NCBI RefSeq assembly: GCF_012726345.1
Contig: NZ_PTXN01000001.1
Location: forward strand, 555,674-619,673
Direction of reading: 5' to 3'
Origin: Marinomonas sp. UCMA 3892
Lineage (GTDB): Bacteria; Pseudomonadota; Gammaproteobacteria; Pseudomonadales; Marinomonadaceae
DNA: 64,000 nucleotides
A program made the translations under genes and the position numbers. The notes below the pieces were generated by a model. That model was not told the DNA's origin. It did no database searches and worked only from the letters and a program-made list of their open reading frames with translations. Each line of letters starts with the position of its first letter. Position 1 is the stretch's first letter. Positions 37,588 to 46,424 of the stretch are shown in pieces.

Positions 37588-39042
37588 TTACAGAATCATG
37601 GCGGCAATCCAAGCAAAGATTATCATGCCGAAGTTAGCGTGCATAAAGGTAGGAATAACCGAATCGCGAACGTGATCATGTTGACCATCGGCATTGAGTC
37701 CAGAGGTCGCGCCAAGAGTAATAGTTGAAGCTGGTGAGCCCGCATCACCCAGTGCCGCAGACGCACCCAACAATGCAACCGCCGCCATTGGCGAGAAGCC
37801 TAAAGTTAGTGCGAGAGGAATATAAATAGGCGCTAGAATTGGCACACTGGCAAATGAATCACCAAAGCCAATCGTAATAAACAACCCAACAATCAACATG
37901 ATAGCCGCTGCTAAAGCTTTGTGATCACCGATCATTTCAGCGGAAGCTTGTACCAAAGGTTTGATTTCCCCAGTCGCTTCTAACACACCCGCAAAGCCAG
38001 ACGCGATGGTAATAATTACCGCAATCTGCACCATCATTCGCATGCCTTCAGTGAAGACATCATCCTGTTGATTCCAACGAAATATGCCTGAAATCGATAG
38101 AATCATAAAACCTATCATGGCACCCACAAGCAGCGAATCAAACGTGATTTGGAACACTAAAGTGACTGATATAGCGATTAGTGTCATGACCAGCTGGAAG
38201 GGTTTCAACACAGTGTCTTTGGTTTTATCAAGATGCTGCTGAGCCGCTTCATTTGTCGTGTAGTCACGAGGTTTGCGGTAAGAGAAAAATATCGCCACCA
38301 ACATACCGGCAAGAATGCCCATAACAGGCAAAAACATGGCTTTCGGGACCATGTCAGCCGTTACCGCTAGACCATATGCAGAGCCGACCTCATTGACGTT
38401 TGCCAACAAAATTTCATTTAAGAAAATCGCCCCAAAGCCTGTAGGCAGTAATAAATAACTAGAACTGATTGAGCACGCCAAAATACAAGCAATAGCGCGA
38501 CGGTCAATACGCAGCTTATTAAAAATAACCAAAAGAGGCGGAATCATCACAGGAATAAAAGCGATATGAACAGGTACGGCATTTTGAGATAAGATCGAAG
38601 CGACCATGAAAATTCCATAAAGCAGCCACTTCACTTTGTTTTTGTGGCGAGTATCTTCATTGCCCAGCATGCTCACCAACTTTCTAGTGAGCAAATCGAG
38701 CACACCGCTGCGAGCAAGGGCAACCGCAAGAGCACCCACCATAATGTAGGTCATACCGACTTGCGAACCGACCAACAAATTGTCATTGATCGCCGCAATG
38801 GCTTCTTGAGTGGAAAGCCCACTGTGCATACCACCCACCAAAGCGGAAGCGATTAGAGCAATAGTGACAGGAACTCGCGCAACACAAAGGAAAATCATCA
38901 GTCCAATCGCCAACACCACAGAGTTAATTGGCAAACTACCAGGATTCAGAATTCCAAAGCCCAAGATTAGACACACTACACAGGCAATACCGATCACCTT
39001 GAATGGTGGCGTATTAGGCACATTCGAAACTTTTTCGTTCAT
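37588..39042 (-). CDS. Na+/H+ antiporter-family permease (YuiF/NhaC-like)
   Basis: 484 residues from the ATG at 39042, preferred over a GTG at 39090 that lacks any ribosome site. About eleven to twelve hydrophobic segments. Characteristic stretches are SQNAVPVHIAFIPVMIPPLL (about 148-167) and GDSFASVPILAPIYIPLAL (about 392-410), with LGDAGSPASTITLG near the end. Some members of the family (YuiF/HisP-like) move amino acids with sodium rather than exchanging Na+ for H+, so the substrate is open. Confidence 0.82.
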   Translation of the reverse strand: MNEKVSNVPNTPPFKVIGIACVVCLILGFGILNPGSLPINSVVLAIGLMIFLCVARVPVTIALIASALVGGMHSGLSTQEAIAAINDNLLVGSQVGMTYIMVGALAVALARSGVLDLLTRKLVSMLGNEDTRHKNKVKWLLYGIFMVASILSQNAVPVHIAFIPVMIPPLLVIFNKLRIDRRAIACILACSISSSYLLLPTGFGAIFLNEILLANVNEVGSAYGLAVTADMVPKAMFLPVMGILAGMLVAIFFSYRKPRDYTTNEAAQQHLDKTKDTVLKPFQLVMTLIAISVTLVFQITFDSLLVGAMIGFMILSISGIFRWNQQDDVFTEGMRMMVQIAVIITIASGFAGVLEATGEIKPLVQASAEMIGDHKALAAAIMLIVGLFITIGFGDSFASVPILAPIYIPLALTLGFSPMAAVALLGASAALGDAGSPASTITLGATSGLNADGQHDHVRDSVIPTFMHANFGMIIFAWIAAMIL

Positions 39043-39324
39043 AGCATCCACATATTGTATTTGGGAGGAAAGGATCAGCGCTTTAGTCACAGCTGAATAC
39101 CTTTTAGAGAGAACTATTTTCTGAAGAAAATGAGCGCGACTAATTTAATTTCTAATCGACCAACTGTAAACGCTTTTGTCTGATTAATGTTCGTCGAGGC
39201 TTGTGTATGTTGAATAGCAGAGGTTTTCTTGTAAAAAAAGATAGAGAATCAGTGTCATTATTGACTTAAACGAAATAGAAAAATAAGGTACATCAGAGAC
39301 AAATGCCATCATTTAAGGACGATC

Positions 39325-39858
39325 ATGCCGATACAGCCAATTACCCAAACCATGTGGGCTGAAATACTTAAGATCCAAGCCGAAGCCTATTCAGCAATCG
39401 AACCTGAAAGCCTAGAAGTACTGCAAAGCAAATGGCAGCAATCGCCAGACTGCTGTTTTGCCTATTTAGGAGAACGAAGCTGGTTAGAAGAAAAAAGTGA
39501 GCTAGAAGAGCAAGGTGGGCAAGAGAAGCGGAACATATTGGGATATTTATTGGCTCATGCTTGGCACGGTGAAACGCCGCCCAAGTTATACCAACCTCTA
39601 CCAGAAGGAAGCCATGGCCCCATATTGTTTCTGCACGACCTAGCACTATCAAAACGTGCCGTGGGAAGGGGAGTGGGCTCTCAAATGGTCACGCATTTAC
39701 TTGATACTGCAGTATCGTCTGGCTTTCAAAAAGCCTTACTGGTTTCTGTACAAGACTCAGTATCATTTTGGCAAAAACATGGCTTTGTTGAAATGACGGA
39801 TCAACAAGCGAGCGAGAGTTACGGTGAAGATGCCAAAGTCATGATGCGAGCGCTTTAA
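39325..39858 (+). CDS. GNAT-family N-acetyltransferase
   Basis: 177 residues. The acetyl-CoA binding region is ALSKRAVGRGVGSQMVTHLL (about 108-127), followed by a typical ending SFWQKHGFVEM. The middle has an unusual Glu-rich insert (LEEKSELEEQGGQEK, about 52-66). Substrate unknown. The last 90 bases of the gene are repeated almost exactly about 1.7 kb downstream, beyond two toxin-antitoxin modules. Confidence 0.85.
   Translation: MPIQPITQTMWAEILKIQAEAYSAIEPESLEVLQSKWQQSPDCCFAYLGERSWLEEKSELEEQGGQEKRNILGYLLAHAWHGETPPKLYQPLPEGSHGPILFLHDLALSKRAVGRGVGSQMVTHLLDTAVSSGFQKALLVSVQDSVSFWQKHGFVEMTDQQASESYGEDAKVMMRAL
39769..39858 (+). repeat. direct repeat copy A: 3' end of the GNAT gene
   Basis: 90 bases identical to 41534-41623 except one T/C difference. 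The repeat stops exactly at the stop codon of both copies. It brackets two toxin-antitoxin modules. Confidence 0.9.
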
Positions 39859-39931
39859 GGTGTTTGGTCTCATCATCTGGTTCCGCAAAGTGAGCTCGGA
39901 GCTTGATTACGTAAACTATCTATAACTGTCG

Positions 39932-40228
39932 CTAATCAAGAAGTCGTTCGGGGGCGTCCATTTCCTCGTGTAATATACGAACAACAAGTATTTCAGTTTC
40001 AAGTACTTGATAAAAAACAGCATGATGTTCAAGCAGTAATCGACGATATCCTGGGAAAACATGGGCATAATTGGTACCGAGAGATGGGTGATTCATTAAT
40101 TGTTTCATTTCTGTTTCCAACTGATCAATGTAAGTATCTGCTTGATCAACGCCCCATTCTTCACAGATATAAACCCAAATTCCGATTAGGTCTGATTCTG
40201 CCTTCGGTGTAATGCTAAGCCTGAACAT
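39932..40228 (-). CDS. parE: ParE-family toxin
   Basis: 98 residues of the RelE/ParE superfamily. The opening RLSITPKAESDLIGIWVYI, the middle NHPSLGTNY and the C-terminal VVRILHEEMD are typical. ParE toxins poison DNA gyrase, while RelE relatives cut mRNA; the ParD partner supports ParE here. Its ATG overlaps the antitoxin stop (TAATG), so translation is coupled. The family is 90-100 residues, so it is complete. Confidence 0.9.
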   Translation of the reverse strand: MFRLSITPKAESDLIGIWVYICEEWGVDQADTYIDQLETEMKQLMNHPSLGTNYAHVFPGYRRLLLEHHAVFYQVLETEILVVRILHEEMDAPERLLD

Positions 40229-40482
40229 TACTTGGCTGCATTTATTCTTTTGTGACCTGCCGTCTTGATGGCTGATATATCAAGTGGTTTAGATTCTCCG
40301 CTCGATTCGCCTTCAACGAGAGCCTGCCTAAGAATGGCAAGACGCTCTTTGGCTTGTTGATCCTTTCTAATGAGATCACGGATATACTCACTGTCATTGC
40401 CAAAATGACCACTTTCGATTTGACTCTTTACCCAATTGTTTCGTTGTTCAGTCAGCGTGATTGTTTTTCTATGCATGCCCAT
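40228..40482 (-). CDS. parD: ParD-family antitoxin
   Basis: 84 residues from the ATG at 40482, chosen for AAGGG eight bases upstream; the frame opens further 5' but overlaps the operator. The ribbon-helix-helix start MHRKTITLTEQRNNWVK and GNDSEYIRDLIRKDQ (about 29-43) are ParD hallmarks. The C terminus wraps and blocks the toxin. A perfect palindrome just upstream fits autoregulation. Confidence 0.9.
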   Translation of the reverse strand: MGMHRKTITLTEQRNNWVKSQIESGHFGNDSEYIRDLIRKDQQAKERLAILRQALVEGESSGESKPLDISAIKTAGHKRINAAK

Positions 40483-40502
40483 AGCTAGAACCCTTAATTC
40501 AA

Positions 40503-40527
40503 AACAGTATGACAATATCATACTGTT
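40503..40527. promoter_or_regulatory. palindromic operator of parDE
   Basis: AACAGTATGA-CAATA-TCATACTGTT: perfect 10-base arms, 20 bases before the parD start codon. This is the position and form expected for the ParD dimer site. Confidence 0.75.
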
Positions 40528-40790
40528 ACTCTAACCGACAAAATATGGCAACGATAGCTGTTGCGATGGCGGCAGCTTATACAAGGCGGCCTTTCTCTGC
40601 ATCTGCCTAGTTTGCTTGCTAGATACCTATTAGGAGAGAATCTTTCTTGTGGGAACCGCTTCGAGGAAGCTTGAGAGCAAACAAAAGAGTAGAAAAACGG
40701 CATACTTAAAATCTCGTTATAGTTTGTTAGGTCTTGGCTTTTCTATAGTTCATTGCGCAGAATAAATTCAACAAGGTTTTACTTTTAAAA
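40528..40790. other. gene-free spacer between the two toxin-antitoxin modules
   Basis: No credible gene on either strand. Holds the parDE promoter at the left and the phd promoter at the right. GTTAGGT at 40727 looks like an integron core site by chance, but no matching partner arm was found. Confidence 0.5.
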
Positions 40791-40836
40791 TCGCACGATT
40801 CGATCGCTTTAATCGATTCGCACGATAAGCTATACT
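40791..40836 (+). promoter_or_regulatory. candidate promoter and operator of the Phd-type module
   Basis: CGCACGAT occurs twice in the same orientation (40792-40799 and 40819-40826) around ATCGAT-containing DNA, followed by a -10-like TATACT at 40831-40836. The direct repeats are a likely antitoxin site. Confidence 0.4.
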
Positions 40837-40864
40837 TTTCATAACTTTGAATGAGGGGTTTACA

Positions 40865-41107
40865 ATGAACACATTAACGGCAAATGACGCAAAACGAAAT
40901 TTTGGCGAGCTTCTTTTAAGCGCCCAGCGTGAGCCTGTGATCATTAGTAAAAATAGTAAAGATACAGTTGTTGTTATGTCGATGAAAGACTTCGAAGAAC
41001 TAGAAGCAATGAAGGTCGATTACCTCAAATACTGTTTTGAATCAGCAAAAAAAGATGTCGACAGCGGTGGCGTGGTTGATGGTGCGACTTTTATAAACTC
41101 TCTTTGA
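40865..41107 (+). CDS. Phd/YefM-family antitoxin
   Basis: 80 residues from the ATG at 40865 with GAGGGG seven bases upstream. The Phd/YefM DNA-binding N terminus is clear: MNTLTANDAKRNFGELLLSA and VVVMSMKDFEELEAM. It neutralises the toxin encoded directly after it, whose reading frame overlaps its stop codon. Phd-type antitoxins also repress their own promoter; direct repeats upstream could be the site. Confidence 0.9.
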   Translation: MNTLTANDAKRNFGELLLSAQREPVIISKNSKDTVVVMSMKDFEELEAMKVDYLKYCFESAKKDVDSGGVVDGATFINSL

Positions 41108-41124
41108 TTGCTCACTACACCGAT

Positions 41125-41424
41125 ATGCAAAATAAACACTTCAAACTGAGCCTATTGGCTCAAGATCATCTGCTTAAGATAAAAAGCTATACAGTGGAGC
41201 ATTTTGCCGAACCTCAATGGCGTAAATACAAAGCCACATTACTTTCAGGTTTTCAGACGCTAGCTGATAACCCTGAGTTAGGAAGGCCTTGTGATGACAT
41301 ACACCACAATGGTTTTTACTTCCCAGTGGGTAAACATGTTGCGTATTACACCAAAGAAACAGACTCCATCCTTATTGTTGCTGTATTAGGGCGATCTCAA
41401 CTTCCTCAGAAACACCTTAAGTAA
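41125..41424 (+). CDS. RelE/ParE-family toxin, partner of Phd-type antitoxin
   Basis: 99 residues from the ATG at 41125. The open frame also allows a TTG at 41104 that overlaps the antitoxin stop (TTGA), and this is the alternative. The ParE-like pattern is FKLSLLAQDHLLKIKSYTVE, then NPELGRPCDD and FPVGKHVAYY, ending VAVLGRSQLPQKHL. Complete length for the family. The mode of poisoning (gyrase or mRNA) is not decided by sequence. Confidence 0.88.
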   Translation: MQNKHFKLSLLAQDHLLKIKSYTVEHFAEPQWRKYKATLLSGFQTLADNPELGRPCDDIHHNGFYFPVGKHVAYYTKETDSILIVAVLGRSQLPQKHLK

Positions 41425-41473
41425 TCTTAGTTGTACCTTGATATTGGGTGATGAACATTCGTATTTATCTAAG

Positions 41474-41623
41474 CTGGAAGACTTACTAACCACAGCGGGT
41501 TTCCAAAGCGCTTTATTGATTTCAGTACTATTCTGGCAAAAACATGGCTTTGTTGAAATGACGGATCAACAAGCGAGCGAGAGTTACGGCGAAGATGCCA
41601 AAGTCATGATGCGAGCGCTTTAA
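41474..41623 (+). pseudogene. truncated copy of the GNAT gene 3' end
   Basis: Encodes LLTTAGFQSALLISVLFWQKH and then the same last 30 residues as the complete GNAT gene upstream. The first part has drifted and lost a few codons (parent has SVQDSVSFWQKH), while the last 90 bases are nearly identical. It lacks the acetyl-CoA domain, so it is a fragment, not a working enzyme. Confidence 0.8.
41534..41623 (+). repeat. direct repeat copy B: 3' end of the GNAT gene
   Basis: Partner of 39769-39858, 89 of 90 bases identical. The two copies flank about 1,675 bases holding the parDE and phd-type modules. Confidence 0.9.
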
Positions 41624-41639
41624 AACGCTCGTAACGTTC

Positions 41640-42419
41640 CTAATTCACTCGCCCATAAAAGGTTTTGCTTGCGGCTTCTGATAACGCAATTCCGGGCTGT
41701 GAGTTATAGGCGAGAACCGCCAACATACGAGTGGTATCGCCTTGTGTTGGTGTGACTCGGTGAATGGCATTTCGACCACGGAAAAGCACCAAAGCACCGG
41801 GCTCGATTGCCAATTCTTTGACCTTTTTCTGTCCCGCGAGAACCTCACTAACACCGCTATAATTCATCTCGCCAGCATCTGCGTCACGCATGTTTTCAAT
41901 ATATTCAAACACACCGCCGCTCTCAGGCTTTTGAATTAACAAAGTAATGGCAAATGACGAGTTATCGAAATGCCAACCTAACTCTTGGCCTTCGCTGGCG
42001 TAATGCAAATTGATAGAAGAAAGATTATCTGCGTAGTTATACAGCGCCTCTTCGTCTAACACACTGGCAAGAAAGGCTCGAAATACCGCCGAATCATAAA
42101 GCTGTCTTAGTGGCGAGTTTTCAGAAATTTGATCGTCCGTGATGCAACCTTTAGACGAAATGACCTGCTTGTTTCTCGCATGATCAGCGTCATAACTTGG
42201 ATCGACATTCGTTAAGTAAACGTTATGGGTGGACTTCGTATACCAAGCAAGATCCTTCTTCATCTCGCCTTCCTCAATAACGGCTTGAATCGCCTTATGA
42301 TTGAGGAAATCAGGCAAGACCAAAGCCCCGTTTTCTGCCAAAGTCTTTTTACAATCTTCTCTAAAGTCATTATCTTCAATAGGGTAAGTTGTCTCATTAA
42401 TAATATTGGATAACGACAT
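41640..42419 (-). CDS. 2OG-Fe(II) oxygenase, HalD/BesD-like
   Basis: 259 residues. The iron-binding facial triad is visible: His and Asp in GWHFDNSSF (about 146-154) and the distal His in GRNAIHRVTP (about 216-225), followed by an Arg in the TTRMLAVLAY strand that usually holds 2-oxoglutarate. The layout resembles proteins annotated as HalD/BesD amino-acid halogenases. Those halogenases replace the Asp by Gly, whereas Asp is kept here, so hydroxylation is the more likely reaction. Divergent from a LysR regulator. Confidence 0.8.
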   Translation of the reverse strand: MSLSNIINETTYPIEDNDFREDCKKTLAENGALVLPDFLNHKAIQAVIEEGEMKKDLAWYTKSTHNVYLTNVDPSYDADHARNKQVISSKGCITDDQISENSPLRQLYDSAVFRAFLASVLDEEALYNYADNLSSINLHYASEGQELGWHFDNSSFAITLLIQKPESGGVFEYIENMRDADAGEMNYSGVSEVLAGQKKVKELAIEPGALVLFRGRNAIHRVTPTQGDTTRMLAVLAYNSQPGIALSEAASKTFYGRVN

Positions 42420-42590
42420 CAGTGTTCCCCTTTAGTTTTTGATCTTTTATATTGCCAAGGATATCGTCCAGATTAATGAAGTTAGCAAAACAGTTAAATC
42501 AATATTTTATACACTCATCATTAATTTTTGCTTAACAATAATGTTAATAAGTGACCACGTTTTGCACCGCCTTCATTCTACGAGAGCATC

Positions 42591-43481
42591 ATGTTAAAAC
42601 TGCCTAACCTGAACAGCTTAATCACTTTTATAAACGCAGCGTACACAGGCAACTTTGCGAAAACGGCAAAAGCCTTGTGCATAACGCCAGCGGCCGTCAG
42701 TCAACAAATAAAACAGCTAGAATCTCATCTAGACACAACGCTGTTTGAACGCTCAAAACTGGGTGTGGAACTGACTCAAGCAGGTCAGCAATACCTATAC
42801 TTTGCCAACCAAGCGATTGAAAACCTGCAACGTGGACAAGCCAGCTTAGACCAATTAAAGCAGCAAACGATTTTTACACTCCACACATTACCCTCCGTTG
42901 CGAGCTTGTGGTTAATGCCCAAAGTACTGCACATAATGGAACAACACCCAGACCTAGAAATACGAGTGGAAGCCAGCCATACATCGGTAGACTTCAACTT
43001 GAGCCGCTGTGATGCAAGCATCAGCTTTGGTAAACAAGACAAATCACTGAACCACGATTTTCTATTCCAAGACGAAGTACACCTAGTCGCCAGTCCATCA
43101 CTCGTTAACGGAATAGCACAGGGGGATTTAGATGCATTACTTGAAAAACCAATGATCCATATCGACTGGGGCGAGGAGAATCCATACCTACCCAACTGGC
43201 AAGACTGGCTAACCGCCGCAGGTTACCGCAACCGAAAAACCAACAAAGGCCCACAATTCAACCTCTCCAGCATGGCGATCGACGCCGCCATACAAGGCAA
43301 AGGCCTACTACTCGGCCAAGGACTCTTCATCCAAAACGCACTGAAAACAGGGCAACTCATCACACTCAGCCCAATCACACTTCCCCTAAGAAAAGCCTAC
43401 TACCTCATCCATCCAGATAGAACGAAAAATAAAGAGGGAGCTATGGAGTTGATAGAGCGGTTGAAAGAGGCTGCCTTTTAA
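42591..43481 (+). CDS. LysR-family regulator, GcvA-like
   Basis: 296 residues. The HTH (about 8-65) contains FAKTAKALCITPAAVSQQIK, typical of the GcvA/AmpR group. The effector domain begins with FTLHTLPSVASLWLMPKV (about 93-110). Divergent from the 2OG oxygenase gene with 171 bases between, so it likely controls that gene. The coinducer is unknown. Confidence 0.9.
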   Translation: MLKLPNLNSLITFINAAYTGNFAKTAKALCITPAAVSQQIKQLESHLDTTLFERSKLGVELTQAGQQYLYFANQAIENLQRGQASLDQLKQQTIFTLHTLPSVASLWLMPKVLHIMEQHPDLEIRVEASHTSVDFNLSRCDASISFGKQDKSLNHDFLFQDEVHLVASPSLVNGIAQGDLDALLEKPMIHIDWGEENPYLPNWQDWLTAAGYRNRKTNKGPQFNLSSMAIDAAIQGKGLLLGQGLFIQNALKTGQLITLSPITLPLRKAYYLIHPDRTKNKEGAMELIERLKEAAF

Positions 43482-43646
43482 GGTGATAGTGGTTTTTACT
43501 AAGACGTAGCCGTTGGTATTGTTGGTGGACTTTAATAGAAAGGGCGTTTAATTAGCATGAATTAGTCTGTTTTAATAAAAAGCAAGTTGACCAAGCCCTT
43601 AGTACTGGTTAGCTTTTATAGAACATATTTTAAGCATGGATAGTTC

Positions 43647-46424
43647 ATGGAAAACCAAGGTGAGAACGGAGCAAATATTTCTGTAGATTTAACTTTCGAT
43701 CAAGTAATTGAAGAACTCACTAAATTCGAAGATTTTTTTACCGATAAAGACAGTGTGAAACTGTTAGCTGATTGGTTACATGAAGATTATGGCATTAACA
43801 AAGCAGCCTCTCGGCTTGCTCTAAAATACATTATTCCTTTTGTGCTTAACAGATTGTCTCAACTTGGAAAGGTGATCGTTCAGTCTTGGGTAAATAAATT
43901 ACATGATAATTTAACCCACAGACCCTTGTATGAAAAATTGAGTCGCACGTTACTCGATACCTTGAAAACTCGTACAGATAAGACTTATCAGCGTGCTATG
44001 CAAGTAGCCGATCCTGAACAGTTAAAGCAGTTACAAGCAACACCAAGTTGGACTCAACTTAATGCTGAACAACAAGGTCTAGTGCATCTACTTTTGGCAC
44101 AAGAAAAAAACCATCAGCAACAACTTGGTATTAGTAATAATCTACATCACCTTATTGATTTGCTTTCATTCGATTTGGATTTGAAGTCCGTTGACCAGCT
44201 CAAGTCTCAAGCTGAAACCGTAGAAAAAGGCAGTGCTATTTGGCTGACCTACTTTAAGCAACATTCCGATTTAATTGGCCGTGATACTCAGCTAAATCGA
44301 CTTGACGAATTTTATGATCAAGAAACCATGTTTAGCTGGTGGGCAATATCTGGTGCAGGCGGCATAGGTAAAAGTCGTTTGGCTTTAGAATCCATTTCTC
44401 GCCATGATTACCTTTGGGATGTGGGTTTTTTACATGCCTCAAAACTCGATGTACCTGATGCTTTGCATAAATGGACGCCATTACAACCTACTATTATTGT
44501 TATTGATTATGCGGCCTCACATAGTAAACAAATTGCTAATTGGTTAGACCATATAATTCAACATAAAGACGATTATCTCTGTCCTGTGCGAATTTTAATA
44601 TTAGAAAGGGAATACAAAAACCAAGATTGGTGGGAACACCTTACCACAGGGTCTAGCGCAGCCTTAGTTCGAAAAAATGCTTTTTATACGGCTGAACCAA
44701 TTGAGCTTGCTCCATTGAATAAAACCGACCAACAAACCGCACTTGCAAGCTTTTTGTATAACCTAGAAGCCAGCGACAATTTACCAGAAAAAGACCACAC
44801 CATTTGGGGCACCATACACACAATCACTACACAAGGCAGCCCTCTGTTTTTAGGCATGGTAGCAATCGCACTGGCACATAATTCCCTTGCCGACATTCGT
44901 CAATGGCAACATCTAGACCTTCTGGACAATATATACAGTAGAGAAAAGCAAGCATGGCAACGTCAGCTTGACGACCTTTCCCATGAACAATACCACCAAG
45001 CTATCGACCTACTTGCCTTTGCCACATTAATAGGTGGGTTTGATTGGGAAAAAGAAGAAGACAACATTCAAACGTTACTTGCCTGTCAGCTAATCGGGTC
45101 AGAAAAAGAAATAGAAAGCGCTATGAAAAGCATCGAAATCTTAGCGGGTCACCAAGGCGGATACTTACAACCTGATCTTATTGGGGAATACTTCCTATTA
45201 CAGCACTATGCTCTCCCAGCCAATAAACCCACAGCCACTAAGCGTCGCATACTCATGCACGCATTAAAACTCGCCCCAAACAACACCCAACAAAGCTTAC
45301 ATCGCTGCGCAACTGACTACCCAGATAACAAAACTGCCTTCACATGGTGGCAAATCCTACTCACCGCGAGTCTAAATGAAGAAGAGTCAATTATTCAGCA
45401 TGATGTCGCCCTTCGTATCGTCAATCAACTCACCTTACATTGCCATTACCTCATTCCACTTACAACTTGGCTACCGGCGCTACTACAAACCGGCAATCAT
45501 TATACTAAAGCAACTGCGTTAAACCAGATGGCTATCATTTATCTCCACCTATCAAACTACGGCAAGGCTCTACCGCTCCTGCAAAAGGCATTAAATATAT
45601 ACAAAGGTATTGAAAATAAAGTGGGCGAAGGCACTACACTGAATAATATTTCTCAAATTTATAAAGCCAAAGGCGATTACCACACCGCATTAGACTATTT
45701 AGAACAATCCTTAAATATTAGTGAGAGTATCGGTGACAAAGTTGGTGAAGGCACTACACTGAATAATATCTCGCGAATTTACAGTGATAAAGGAGATATT
45801 GATACGGCACTAAGTTACCTAAAAAAATCTTTAAAGATAAAAGAAGAAATAGGCGATAAAGGAGGATTGAATAATATGGCAGATATTGCTTTTTCCAAAG
45901 GAGACAAAGACACGGCATTAAGTTACTTTGAGCAATCCTTAGTGATTAAAGAAGAAATCGGCGACAAAGCTGGCGTAGGCGTTGCGCTGAATAATATCTC
46001 GCAAATTTATACGGCCAAAGGCGATAATGACACGGCATTAAGATACCTAAAACAATCTTTAAAGATAAAAGAAGAAATAGGCGATAAAGTAGGAAAAAGC
46101 ATTACCCTGAATAATATGGCAACCATTGTTCTTTCCAAAGGAGACAAAGACACGGCATCAGGCTACCTAGAACAATCTTTGGCGATTCAAAAGGAAATTG
46201 ACAATAAAGCAGGCCTTTGCAATACCTTATTTAATATAGGTCATATCTATTATAAGAATAACCAGAAAGATAAAGCCATTAACACTTGGCTGGATGCTTA
46301 CCAAATAGCCTCTTCAATTGAACTCAAACGAGGATTGGATGCGCTGGAAGGTTTAGGCACTCAGTTGGGGTTAAAAGATGGTTTAATTGGTTGGCAAGCC
46401 TTGCTCGATGAGCGAAATAGTTAA
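43647..46424 (+). CDS. STAND-type NTPase with C-terminal TPR repeats
   Basis: 925 residues. The N-terminal about 220 are helical and not recognised. An NTPase core follows with Walker A GAGGIGKS (236-243) and Walker B IIVIDYA (Asp287), then winged-helix-like and helical parts. About seven TPR units cover residues 625-890. This is the NLR-like sensor layout of STAND proteins, several of which are anti-phage. No nuclease, TIR or protease domain is seen, so the effector, if any, is the unknown N terminus or a neighbour. Its stop overlaps the stop of the convergent AbiEi-like gene by two bases. Confidence 0.8.
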   Translation: MENQGENGANISVDLTFDQVIEELTKFEDFFTDKDSVKLLADWLHEDYGINKAASRLALKYIIPFVLNRLSQLGKVIVQSWVNKLHDNLTHRPLYEKLSRTLLDTLKTRTDKTYQRAMQVADPEQLKQLQATPSWTQLNAEQQGLVHLLLAQEKNHQQQLGISNNLHHLIDLLSFDLDLKSVDQLKSQAETVEKGSAIWLTYFKQHSDLIGRDTQLNRLDEFYDQETMFSWWAISGAGGIGKSRLALESISRHDYLWDVGFLHASKLDVPDALHKWTPLQPTIIVIDYAASHSKQIANWLDHIIQHKDDYLCPVRILILEREYKNQDWWEHLTTGSSAALVRKNAFYTAEPIELAPLNKTDQQTALASFLYNLEASDNLPEKDHTIWGTIHTITTQGSPLFLGMVAIALAHNSLADIRQWQHLDLLDNIYSREKQAWQRQLDDLSHEQYHQAIDLLAFATLIGGFDWEKEEDNIQTLLACQLIGSEKEIESAMKSIEILAGHQGGYLQPDLIGEYFLLQHYALPANKPTATKRRILMHALKLAPNNTQQSLHRCATDYPDNKTAFTWWQILLTASLNEEESIIQHDVALRIVNQLTLHCHYLIPLTTWLPALLQTGNHYTKATALNQMAIIYLHLSNYGKALPLLQKALNIYKGIENKVGEGTTLNNISQIYKAKGDYHTALDYLEQSLNISESIGDKVGEGTTLNNISRIYSDKGDIDTALSYLKKSLKIKEEIGDKGGLNNMADIAFSKGDKDTALSYFEQSLVIKEEIGDKAGVGVALNNISQIYTAKGDNDTALRYLKQSLKIKEEIGDKVGKSITLNNMATIVLSKGDKDTASGYLEQSLAIQKEIDNKAGLCNTLFNIGHIYYKNNQKDKAINTWLDAYQIASSIELKRGLDALEGLGTQLGLKDGLIGWQALLDERNS
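45519..46330 (+). repeat. tandem TPR-coding repeats
   Basis: About seven units of roughly 120 bases. Units share stretches such as CTGAATAATAT and AAGAAGAAAT and encode LNNIS-x-IY...GD-DTALSYL...SLKIKEEIGDK. The fourth unit is in-frame shorter (GDKGGLNNMAD), a sign of recombination among repeats. Confidence 0.85.

Noticed and set aside
40520..40735. Possible integron attC site between the toxin-antitoxin modules (GTTAGGT at 40727)
   Set aside because: A core-like heptamer is present, but no matching RYYYAAC arm with a folding palindrome could be found, and the gene orientations do not fit a cassette array.
43536..43605. AAGGGC...GCCCTT pairing before the STAND gene
   Set aside because: Only six base pairs over a 50-base gap with no further pairing; not convincing as an attachment site or terminator.
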